The position numbers and the translations under genes are program-made. Shown here piece by piece: positions 51,878-58,057 of a DNA stretch of 58,057 nt (position 1 is its first letter; each line of letters starts with the position of its first letter). This DNA is from Pseudanabaena sp. lw0831 (GTDB lineage: Bacteria > Cyanobacteriota > Cyanobacteriia > Pseudanabaenales > Pseudanabaenaceae): contig NZ_BBJB01000040.1 of the NCBI RefSeq assembly GCF_016584665.1, forward strand, positions 1-58,057, written 5' to 3'. Under the pieces are notes generated by a model. The model was given only the letters and a program-made list of their open reading frames with translations, searched no databases and had not been told where the DNA came from.

Positions 51878-54274
51878 CTATAGGTTAACAGCGATCGAAA
51901 TCTCATCACTCGCATAAAGAGCAAGATCAATAAAGTTTCCTTCCATAACTTGACCATTAACTGTCATCTGTTTGGCCTCACTATGATTAACCACGGTTAG
52001 CGAGAGCACCTTGCCGCGAAACTTGCGTTGAGCTGTAAACCCAGACCATTCAGCAGGAATTTTCGGATCGATGATCATGCCTGTGAAAGTGGGTTGGAAT
52101 CCTAAAATATAATCAAGTCCAATGCGTAACATCCACACCGCAGTGCCAGTCAGCCATGAATGACTTGCCTGTCCTTGAGTCTCGTGATCGGGGCTGGTTA
52201 CATATTCAGGATAGATATAGGGTTCCGTTTCAAAGCGATCGCATTTTGCATCCGTTGCTTGTGAAGAATTAATCGGCATCATCCGACGATAGATTTCCCA
52301 ACCAAATTCTGTATCACCATTGAGCAGAGAAGCCAGCACAAACCAAGCCGAAGCATGGTTAAATACTGCGCCATTCTCCTTCTTGCCTGGGACACAACGA
52401 CTGATTAAGCCAACGGTATCATCGATTTCCGTAAAAGATGGCGCAACAATCTGCATTCCAAAAGGAGTAGCTAGATGTTCGCGACTGCTTGCCATTGCTC
52501 TGTCAGCGCGATCCTTTGGCGCGAGTTCCGAAATCACTGCCCATGATTGCGCGTTCAAAAAGATTTTGCCCTGAGTTGCTGCCGATACACCAATCGGTTC
52601 GCCATTATCACGGAACGCACGTAAATACCATTCGCCATCCCAACAGATGTCATTAGTAACTTGGCGCAGATGCTCATAGAAGTTTTGAAATTTCTCTAAA
52701 GACTTGAGATCGCCTTGATGTTCACATACTGGCAGAGACTTATTCAACACATAGCCCAAGAAGAAAGCACCCCAAGTCGTTTCGCCCTTACCCTGTGAGC
52801 CAACATGATCGAGCGTATCATTCCAATCACCTGTAAAAATACGGGGCATTCCCTTCTCGCCTGTATTTGCGATCGCAAAGTCTAGCGCTCTGACCAAATG
52901 TTCATAGACAGTACCTGAACTATCGTCATGATAGGGAACAACTTCATCGAGAATCGAGAAATCTCCTGTTTCCTTGAGATATTCGACAATACCGAAGGGA
53001 ATCCAAAGCGGTGTGTCGGAATGGTTAGTGCGTTCGCCAGTATTTGTGAGAACAAAGTAGTTGTGTAAAGTAGAACCATCCTTAAACTGGAAGTTGAGAG
53101 CCTTAATTAATCTTTCGCGTACTCTCGCAGGATCGACCATCACCACACCGAGAATATCTTGGAAGCGATCGCGCATTCCCGTCCCAAACAACAATCCCCC
53201 GTGATAGTAACCAGAATTTCTTGCCATATCAAAGGTGACAGCCGCCTGATACTGATTCCACACATTGAGCATCGCATTAAAGGCTGCATCGGGTGTTCGC
53301 ACTTGTACACAGGATAAATGCTGATCCCATTTCTGTTTAAGTTGCAGGAATTTACTGTCAGCAACCTTTACAATCTCGCCCCTCTTTACAAGAGGAGTAG
53401 GAGGCATCTCTTTGGGAACAATCTCCAAAACCACAGCAAAATCAACAGAACCATTTGCCGCCAACGCAATCTTTGACTGCAAAGCCACTACTGGATCGCC
53501 AGCCGTAATTTCAGTATTCTGCATCACTCCAGTTTCTATCGCCACAGGATTCGCTTCCGATCTCCATCTACCGATAAAAGTATCGAGACTGCTATCAAAA
53601 CCAGCGATCGGCAAACTTTGCGAGAAATAAATCTGATATTTCCAATCGATATTTGGCTGCTTAACCGAAACCCCTTTATTCAGCACCCAATAGCGGCGTG
53701 TGGCAACCAATGCTTGCAAGTCTTTGTCGAAGTGAATATCCGTAAAATGCTTGTCATTAGGTTGATTGATCTGATCGTTGAGGGCATTCCCCATCAACAA
53801 TTCTAAAAAAGAATAAATCTCTAAATCTCGCGACTGTCCCGAAAGTTCCGTTAATTTCACTCGCCAAATTTCGGCATTGGTATCTGTAGGAACGAAGTAA
53901 GTGATTTCCCCACGAATTCCATTGATCTCAGTTGTGATTTTGGTGTATCCCTGCCCGTGCCGACATTCATAAAAGTCATAGTTAAGATTGATCGTTGGCG
54001 ACCAACTTAATGACCAATATTTCCCTGTAGTAGTATCTTTGACCATCACATAACGCCCAGGACGATCCCAAGGAAGGCAGTTATAGCGCATCCGACTAAT
54101 GCGGTTATCGCGTGGTGATTCCAAAAAGCTGAAGCCTCCGCCTGTATGGGAAATTAGCCCTGCATATTGGCTATTCCACATATAGTTAAACCAAGGGCGC
54201 GGGGTGCGCGGATCTGTAATCACAAATTCCCGATAATCTTCGGTGTAATAGCCGTATTGGTTTGCGATCGCCAC
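51878..54274 (-). CDS. GH94-family glycoside phosphorylase (cellobiose-phosphorylase-like)
   Basis: This 798-residue protein has the GH94 plan: an N-terminal beta-sandwich (1-280, YGYYTEDYREFVITDP, RPWFNYMWNSQYAGLIS), a helical linker and an (alpha/alpha)6 barrel. In the barrel, GLLFGTGMRDRFQDILG and GDWNDTLD are visible, and Asp486 of the latter is the probable catalytic acid. Such enzymes split a beta-glucoside with phosphate to give a glucose-1-phosphate. The actual disaccharide is unknown. The start is GTG at 54272-54274. A short PPTPLVKRGE peptide (near 293-302) is encoded by an inserted repeat-like sequence at 53381-53395. The gene is divergent from the EndoU gene. Confidence 0.88.
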   Translation of the reverse strand: MAIANQYGYYTEDYREFVITDPRTPRPWFNYMWNSQYAGLISHTGGGFSFLESPRDNRISRMRYNCLPWDRPGRYVMVKDTTTGKYWSLSWSPTINLNYDFYECRHGQGYTKITTEINGIRGEITYFVPTDTNAEIWRVKLTELSGQSRDLEIYSFLELLMGNALNDQINQPNDKHFTDIHFDKDLQALVATRRYWVLNKGVSVKQPNIDWKYQIYFSQSLPIAGFDSSLDTFIGRWRSEANPVAIETGVMQNTEITAGDPVVALQSKIALAANGSVDFAVVLEIVPKEMPPTPLVKRGEIVKVADSKFLQLKQKWDQHLSCVQVRTPDAAFNAMLNVWNQYQAAVTFDMARNSGYYHGGLLFGTGMRDRFQDILGVVMVDPARVRERLIKALNFQFKDGSTLHNYFVLTNTGERTNHSDTPLWIPFGIVEYLKETGDFSILDEVVPYHDDSSGTVYEHLVRALDFAIANTGEKGMPRIFTGDWNDTLDHVGSQGKGETTWGAFFLGYVLNKSLPVCEHQGDLKSLEKFQNFYEHLRQVTNDICWDGEWYLRAFRDNGEPIGVSAATQGKIFLNAQSWAVISELAPKDRADRAMASSREHLATPFGMQIVAPSFTEIDDTVGLISRCVPGKKENGAVFNHASAWFVLASLLNGDTEFGWEIYRRMMPINSSQATDAKCDRFETEPYIYPEYVTSPDHETQGQASHSWLTGTAVWMLRIGLDYILGFQPTFTGMIIDPKIPAEWSGFTAQRKFRGKVLSLTVVNHSEAKQMTVNGQVMEGNFIDLALYASDEISIAVNL
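53381..53395 (-). repeat. PPTPLVKRGE-encoding palindrome inside the GH94 gene
   Basis: CCTCTT and AAGAGG surround TAC. The minus-strand translation reads MPPTPLVKRGEI. That peptide is, from memory, a recurrent translated form of a short dispersed repeat in cyanobacterial genomes. Confidence 0.5.
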
Positions 54275-54296
54275 AGTTTAAAATATCCTCTCTTTG

Positions 54297-54302
54297 TATA
54301 AT
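54297..54302 (+). promoter_or_regulatory. -10 promoter box of the EndoU gene
   Basis: TATAAT, preceded by TG (an extended -10, TGTATAAT), lies 109 bases before the ATG at 54411. No clear -35 element is seen. It supports the downstream start because an ORF beginning at 54294 would overlap the promoter. Confidence 0.5.
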
Positions 54303-54410
54303 GATCGTATTTTGCTAGCCTCAATAAAGCCGCTGCAAAATACAACTAGATTGCGACATAGATTATCTCAATTTTTTATCTCAATTTTTGGAATAGCTTC
54401 AAATAAAACT

Positions 54411-54974
54411 ATGACAAATGCAATGATTTCTAAGTTAGTAGTTGGGTTTGCGTCATTGGGGGCAATATTTAGTACTGTTTTCCTAAGTCCACAAGCTACC
54501 ACACCTCAAACTCAGCTTTCTGCGACTATCGTCCAAGACTCCAGCTATACAACGATTGCTAAAGCTCCTGTTGCTAAGTTGCTTACGATTAACAAAGCTC
54601 ATATCTTTCAGGGAGAAATTAATCGCCGAGGCTTGGCAGTTGGTTATCATCATCGACTTAACGGCAAAGATAGCAATAATGCCAGAATGGTCAAAATTAC
54701 AGGGTTGCCCAATAGGCAAGGTGTTTATATTGGTCGCGTCGAAATCCGTAATCCTGCCAATGGTCAATGGGTTAGCAAGTTGTCCAGTTCTACTTTTTTC
54801 CCAGATCGGTGGTCTCAGGTTCAAGTCTTGTCAGAAATCCAAAGTGCTTTTGCCTCAGCTAACAAATCTAAAGAACCTTGGCAAGGCACTTCACCAAGCG
54901 GTTTAAAAATTGAAGGTTATTACAATAAAGCCACAAATACAATTACCACCGCTTATCCCATTTATCGTAGGTAA
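54411..54974 (+). CDS. Secreted EndoU-type ribonuclease-like protein
   Basis: Residues 5-27 form a signal or anchor peptide (KLVVGFASLGAIFSTVF, then SPQA). The rest is a small bacterial EndoU-like domain: HIFQGEIN (His64), GYHHRLN (His80/81), VSKLSSSTFFPDRWS (Lys123), QSAFASANKSKEPWQG and the C-terminal TITTAYPIYRR. Two His and one Lys fit the EndoU active site, which cuts RNA at uridines. In polymorphic toxins this domain is a C-terminal toxin tip; here it stands alone with its own export signal. The ATG at 54411 is preferred because the frame upstream overlaps a promoter. A small acidic protein gene follows 75 bases later. Confidence 0.78.
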   Translation: MTNAMISKLVVGFASLGAIFSTVFLSPQATTPQTQLSATIVQDSSYTTIAKAPVAKLLTINKAHIFQGEINRRGLAVGYHHRLNGKDSNNARMVKITGLPNRQGVYIGRVEIRNPANGQWVSKLSSSTFFPDRWSQVQVLSEIQSAFASANKSKEPWQGTSPSGLKIEGYYNKATNTITTAYPIYRR

Positions 54975-54982
54975 AGCAGTAG

Positions 54983-55023
54983 TAATTTTTTGTGGCTCTG
55001 CAAAGCCGCGCCACAAAAAATTA
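54983..55023 (+). terminator. 14-bp perfect hairpin between the EndoU and acidic-protein genes
   Basis: Arms 54983-54996 and 55010-55023 pair perfectly, with a 13-nt loop. It lies 8 bases beyond the EndoU stop and may reduce read-through into the acidic-protein and recF genes. Confidence 0.65.
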
Positions 55024-55049
55024 GTTCTTTATTAAATCGCACAACCCTA

Positions 55050-55370
55050 ATGATCAATATCAAATTTTACCGAGATACGGAAGGCTATTTTAAAGCTGAT
55101 ACCGAGCCTCAATATCAACTACTCAGTCAATACTTTCAATCAGAAGTTCAAGGTGTAGCGGCTGTATGTGAAGATCTTTTAGTCACGATCGCAGAGATTG
55201 AAATAGGCGATCTCATTCAGCTAGAAGGCGTTGGTAATACTTGTGGATTGGAACTTACAGCAGATCGAGCATTGCTATGGAATGAGTTTAGCGAAGCCGA
55301 GCTAACTTTAGAACTTTCTCTAGCAGAATTCAAACAAGCTTTAGAAGACTGCCTTAGCTTTTTGCGATAA
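55050..55370 (+). CDS. Small acidic protein of unknown function, coupled to recF
   Basis: The 106 residues from ATG 55050 (MINIKFYRDTEGYFKADTEP) are strongly acidic, with many more Asp and Glu than Lys and Arg. They have the look of a small alpha/beta protein (EDLLVTIAEIEIGDLIQLEG). The ATG at 55050 is preferred over an earlier one at 54990, which lies in the hairpin. Its stop overlaps the recF start by one base (TAATG). It is not a recognised family. Because it follows an EndoU-like nuclease and is acidic, it could be an inhibitor or immunity protein. It could equally be a RecF partner. Confidence 0.62.
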   Translation: MINIKFYRDTEGYFKADTEPQYQLLSQYFQSEVQGVAAVCEDLLVTIAEIEIGDLIQLEGVGNTCGLELTADRALLWNEFSEAELTLELSLAEFKQALEDCLSFLR

Positions 55371-56500
55371 TGTATCTTAAATCTCTCCATATCAAGCAGT
55401 TTCGTAACTACATCGATCAAGAAGTTAACTTCACCGCCCCCAAGACCGTGATCGTGGGCAACAATGCTCAGGGTAAATCTAACTTGCTCGAAGCAATTTT
55501 GCTATTGGCGACCCTGAGATCGCATCGAGTGAGTAAAGATCGTGACTTAGTGAGGAATGGTGAGGCGATCGGTGAAATCATCGCAACTTGTCAGAGATCG
55601 CGATCGCCTGAGAGCTATCCCGTAGAATTATTGATGCGAATGCGGGCTAGTGGCAAGCGGACTTTAAATGTGAATGGGGTGAATCAAGCAAGGCATTTGG
55701 ATTTTTTGGGCAACCTGAATGCAGTCATGTTTTCGAGTTTAGATTTGGATTTGGTGCGGGGTAGTCCAGAGAGTCGGCGCAACTGGTTAGATACGGTATT
55801 GATTCAACTAGAGCCGATTTATATCAATCTTTTACAACAATATAACCAAGTTTTGCGGCAGCGCAATGCTTTATTAAAGTCCATCAAACAAGGGCAAATC
55901 CAATATGAATCTCAACAGATGGCACTATGGGATGCTCAACTAGTGACTGCGGGGACAAGATTAATCAGAAGGCGATCGCGTTTATTGGAAAGATTAACGC
56001 CGATCGCCCATACTTGGCATCAATCGATTAGTGGCGGTAGTGAACATTTAGAGATTACTTACGTTCCTAAATTTGCATTCTCGCCAACGGATACAGTTGA
56101 GCATATTCATCAAGCTTTTTTTGAGACACTTTTGCAGAAGGCGATAATTGAACAACATCAAGGCACTAGCTTAGTTGGACCCCATCGTGACGAGGTTTCG
56201 CTGACAATTAATGCTACGCCTGCGCGTGAATATGGCTCTCAAGGGCAACAACGCACTTTAGTACTGGCGCTAAAACTTGCTGAGTTAGAATTGCTAGAAT
56301 CAGTAGTTGGAGAACCACCATTATTACTGTTAGATGATGTACTAGCTGAGCTTGATCTGCAAAGGCAAGATCATTTACTGAATGCGATCGGCGATCGCGT
56401 TCAGACAATTATTACTACTACTCATTTGGGTTCGTTTGATGCTCAGTGGCTAAATTCCGCCCGAATTTTTCAAGTAGAAAGTGGCAAAATTTTATTTTAA
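55370..56500 (+). CDS. recF: Recombination mediator RecF
   Basis: RecF helps load RecA at gaps in replication forks. It is an ABC-type ATPase with Walker A GNNAQGKS (30-37), a long coiled-coil middle, signature YGSQGQQRT and Walker B LLLLDDVLAELD. The 376 residues are normal. The gene begins with an ATG that overlaps the stop of the acidic-protein gene. It ends in a 25-bp perfect terminator that contains the stop codon. Confidence 0.95.
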   Translation: MYLKSLHIKQFRNYIDQEVNFTAPKTVIVGNNAQGKSNLLEAILLLATLRSHRVSKDRDLVRNGEAIGEIIATCQRSRSPESYPVELLMRMRASGKRTLNVNGVNQARHLDFLGNLNAVMFSSLDLDLVRGSPESRRNWLDTVLIQLEPIYINLLQQYNQVLRQRNALLKSIKQGQIQYESQQMALWDAQLVTAGTRLIRRRSRLLERLTPIAHTWHQSISGGSEHLEITYVPKFAFSPTDTVEHIHQAFFETLLQKAIIEQHQGTSLVGPHRDEVSLTINATPAREYGSQGQQRTLVLALKLAELELLESVVGEPPLLLLDDVLAELDLQRQDHLLNAIGDRVQTIITTTHLGSFDAQWLNSARIFQVESGKILF

Positions 56501-56550
56501 AACACAAAAAATACAAGCTTGCAAAGCAAGCTTGTATTTTTTGTGTTTTA
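56498..56550. terminator. 25-bp perfect hairpin between recF and cyAbrB
   Basis: Arms 56498-56522 and 56526-56550 pair perfectly around AAA. The recF TAA (56498-56500) is in the left arm. A- and T-runs near the ends fit a bidirectional terminator for recF and the minus-strand cyAbrB gene. Confidence 0.88.
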
Positions 56551-56554
56551 AATA

Positions 56555-56935
56555 TTATTCTTCGTCATCTACACCAACTTGACGCAGATGAATATGTTTA
56601 CGTCCGAGGCGAATTTCTAACTCGTCACCAGCCTGTAAACCCATCAATTGTGTGTATGCTGAGCCGATTAGTAGGTTGCCATTTTTTTGTACGCTAACGC
56701 GATAACTGGCACTGCGTCCACCTTTGCCACTACCTTTCGCTTCAAGCTCTACGCCATCAGCTTCCATCAAGGCATTATAAAACTTCATCAAGTTAACACG
56801 GGCTTGATTGTTTTTAGTAACGGTGGCATATCCACAAGCCTTAGCTTTTTCTTCTTTCGACAGATGCTCTAGTTCTTTGACTTTCTGTAACAATGCATCA
56901 CCAGAGAGTTGAACTGGTTGTTTAACTTTTACCAT
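56555..56935 (-). CDS. cyAbrB-type transcriptional regulator
   Basis: The 126 residues include KACGYATVTKNNQARVNLMKFYNALMEA and the C-terminal AbrB-like part with NLLIGSAYTQLMGLQAGDEL, the hallmark of cyanobacterial cyAbrB proteins. These bind DNA as global regulators of carbon and nitrogen genes. Which of the two cyAbrB types it is cannot be told. A promoter-like sequence lies 40 bases upstream of the start. Confidence 0.9.
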   Translation of the reverse strand: MVKVKQPVQLSGDALLQKVKELEHLSKEEKAKACGYATVTKNNQARVNLMKFYNALMEADGVELEAKGSGKGGRSASYRVSVQKNGNLLIGSAYTQLMGLQAGDELEIRLGRKHIHLRQVGVDDEE

Positions 56936-56974
56936 TTGTACTTAACAGCTTAATATTTAATATCTTTACATTAG

Positions 56975-57002
56975 TATCTAAGATAATTGTACTACTAGTC
57001 AA
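56975..57002 (-). promoter_or_regulatory. Candidate promoter of the cyAbrB gene
   Basis: On the minus strand TTGACT (57002-56997) and TAGATA (56980-56975) are separated by 16 bases. The spacing and boxes resemble a vegetative promoter. The region is AT-rich and lies 40 bases upstream of the ATG. Confidence 0.45.
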
Positions 57003-57195
57003 ACTTTTTCATAAAGATATATAACCTATTTATTTTTACTTATAACTATCATCTATATCTAATTAACTAGCTTGACAAATAATGAGTTAGTGGTGAGCTG
57101 TTAAGATGAAACTATAAAATTGATTCTGACAGTATAGAATGTCGTGAAAATCATGAAGACAATTTATATCAATCTGAAACCTCAAAAAATAAAGG

Positions 57196-57903
57196 TTATA
57201 TAACTCCTCCATAAATCGCAGATTCCTCATTACTAATCCATGCCCAAAGTTGATCGCCATAGGAAAAGTGCCACCATTCATTTGGATGTCGCTGGAAACC
57301 ACTATGGGTCATTACTTGGTTTAATAATTCGCGATCGCGATTAAACACTACAGCTTGAGAATTACGAAAACCTGCAAAATAATCGGGCAAAGAGCGATCG
57401 CTAATCTCATCAATTGGCGAACCCATATTAACTTCTTGAATATTGTCCCCGCCGAAGGCGGGGACAATATAGAACGTCACATCGATCGCAGCACCCGTAC
57501 TATGCGGTGGTGGCGTTTTCGGATCGGGGCTAGGAATTGCCCAAAATTTCATCACTTCTGCCATAAGTGAATTTTTTTGCTCCTCAGTGAGATTTTTTAC
57601 TTCTAAATCCTTGCTTTCGGCTAACTGCGCGAAACTATAATCCACCATAAATTGCTGTACAGGAATTGGGCGATAGGCATCAAAGATTGCGATTTGATAA
57701 TTGGGGCAAATTGTTTGTAAATAGGTTTGAGATTTTTGTAATTTTTCTAAAATTCCTTGACGCACAAAAAAGGGATTGAGATCGCCATAGGGTGCGCCCA
57801 ATGAAATATATGGATGGGGATTGAGTTTAAAGATGTCATCAGGAATTGCCACCAGTGGCTCATTGCACTCAGCGATCGAAATTCCTTGATATGGCTTTGA
57901 CAT
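57196..57903 (-). CDS. VanX-like D-Ala-D-Ala dipeptidase
   Basis: The zinc ligands of M15D dipeptidases are visible: His134 and Asp141 in HSTGAAID, and His212 in NEWWHFSYGDQ, with Glu209 as the catalytic base. FDAYRP (Arg78) is typical. The enzyme cleaves D-Ala-D-Ala in peptidoglycan recycling. Most of the 235 residues are normal, but YIVPAFGGDNIQEV (145-158) is longer than in the usual VanX by about six residues. It is encoded by a 14-bp perfect palindrome. The ATG at 57901-57903 is the natural start. Confidence 0.87.
   Translation of the reverse strand: MSKPYQGISIAECNEPLVAIPDDIFKLNPHPYISLGAPYGDLNPFFVRQGILEKLQKSQTYLQTICPNYQIAIFDAYRPIPVQQFMVDYSFAQLAESKDLEVKNLTEEQKNSLMAEVMKFWAIPSPDPKTPPPHSTGAAIDVTFYIVPAFGGDNIQEVNMGSPIDEISDRSLPDYFAGFRNSQAVVFNRDRELLNQVMTHSGFQRHPNEWWHFSYGDQLWAWISNEESAIYGGVI
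57440..57470 (-). repeat. Palindrome inside the VanX-like gene
   Basis: Perfect 14-base arms (57440-57453 and 57457-57470) surround GAA. The minus-strand translation contributes the residues IVPAFGGDN in frame. Confidence 0.75.
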
Positions 57904-57953
57904 GATTTGCGGTAATTTTTGTTAAAAGAAAAAGTATCTCTAAGCATTACTTT

Positions 57954-57981
57954 CAGCAATTCTCATTATAAAAATCGGTTT
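57954..57981 (+). repeat. AGCAATTCTCATTAT repeat, copy C
   Basis: CAGCAATTCTCATTATAAAAATCGGTTT resembles copies A and B but has a changed loop. It lies beyond the VanX-like gene. Confidence 0.6.
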
Positions 57982-57993
57982 CGATGTAAGGGC

Positions 57994-58057
57994 GTGTTTG
58001 AGAAGTTTGGCTGTAGCCCCCCTAGCCCCCCAATTCTGGGGGGAACAAGATTAAAGT
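57994..58057. repeat. Partial copy of the serpin-region inverted-repeat element
   Basis: GTGTTTGAGAAG matches the end of the element at 28961-29026 (GTGTTTGAAAAG). The interior is C-rich (GCCCCCCTAGCCCCCC). The window stops before the other end. Confidence 0.5.

Overview
The window is chromosomal DNA from a cyanobacterium. The evidence is the dense scatter of the HIP1 octamer GCGATCGC, a CO2-hydration protein of the NDH-1 CO2-uptake system, an SLH/OprB-type porin, DevB/DevC exporter subunits, a cyAbrB regulator, and long perfect-stem hairpin terminators. A Pseudanabaena-like organism is my guess from gene content and base composition; it is not shown by any marker gene here.

Layout. 0-6.7 kb: dnaB, an ABM-domain membrane protein, a glycosyltransferase-like protein, a COG5610-type HAD protein and a CO2-hydration protein. 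6.7-10.5 kb: a decayed flavoprotein fragment, a porin split by one in-frame amber codon, a flavodoxin-fold protein and an IS4-superfamily insertion sequence with a frameshifted transposase. 10.5-16.3 kb: a minus-strand CDGSH/MFS/SDR cluster with an internally deleted SDR, divergent from a three-GAF NarL-type kinase/regulator pair. 16.8-20 kb: a cNMP-binding histidine kinase paired with a response-regulator/thioredoxin-fold/FAD-oxidoreductase fusion. 20.2-23.0 kb: an accessory cluster with a nucleotidyltransferase pair, a membrane-anchored protein with a zinc-ribbon partner, and an ApeA-like HEPN protein. 23.5-30.3 kb: devC and devB without devA, a DUF4259 protein and two tandem serpins. 30.4-38.6 kb: housekeeping genes (ligA, glutathione reductase, accC, lpdA). 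38.8-42.5 kb: a second accessory stretch (Uma2, DUF4365, GNAT, a VapBC-like pair coupled to DUF29, and a broken second vapC next to a TA-flanked miniature element). 42.8-50.8 kb: an rRNA methyltransferase, an orphan sugar-binding lipoprotein, an SPFH protein, NAD kinase, a pentapeptide membrane protein and pdhA. 50.9-58 kb: a retropepsin-like protein, a GH94 phosphorylase, a secreted EndoU-type nuclease followed by a small acidic protein and recF, then cyAbrB and a VanX-like dipeptidase.

How the parts relate. PdhA and LpdA supply the E1-alpha and E3 parts of pyruvate dehydrogenase and AccC starts fatty-acid synthesis, but they are not in one operon. The two kinase pairs have local partners. 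The regulatory and defence-like genes sit in two stretches where I found few or no HIP1 sites.

The most unusual aspect is the number of palindromes. At least 25 hairpins with 12-29 bp nearly perfect stems and mostly 3-nt loops sit between genes, often with the stop codon inside an arm. Some belong to a dispersed family with a GGGTTTTAT-like tail. Several similar palindromes lie inside reading frames (ligA twice, the VanX-like gene, the GH94 gene and glutathione reductase). The best candidates for an undescribed system are the EndoU/acidic-protein pair next to recF, the HEPN/zinc-ribbon cluster, the VapBC-DUF29 operon and the tandem serpins.
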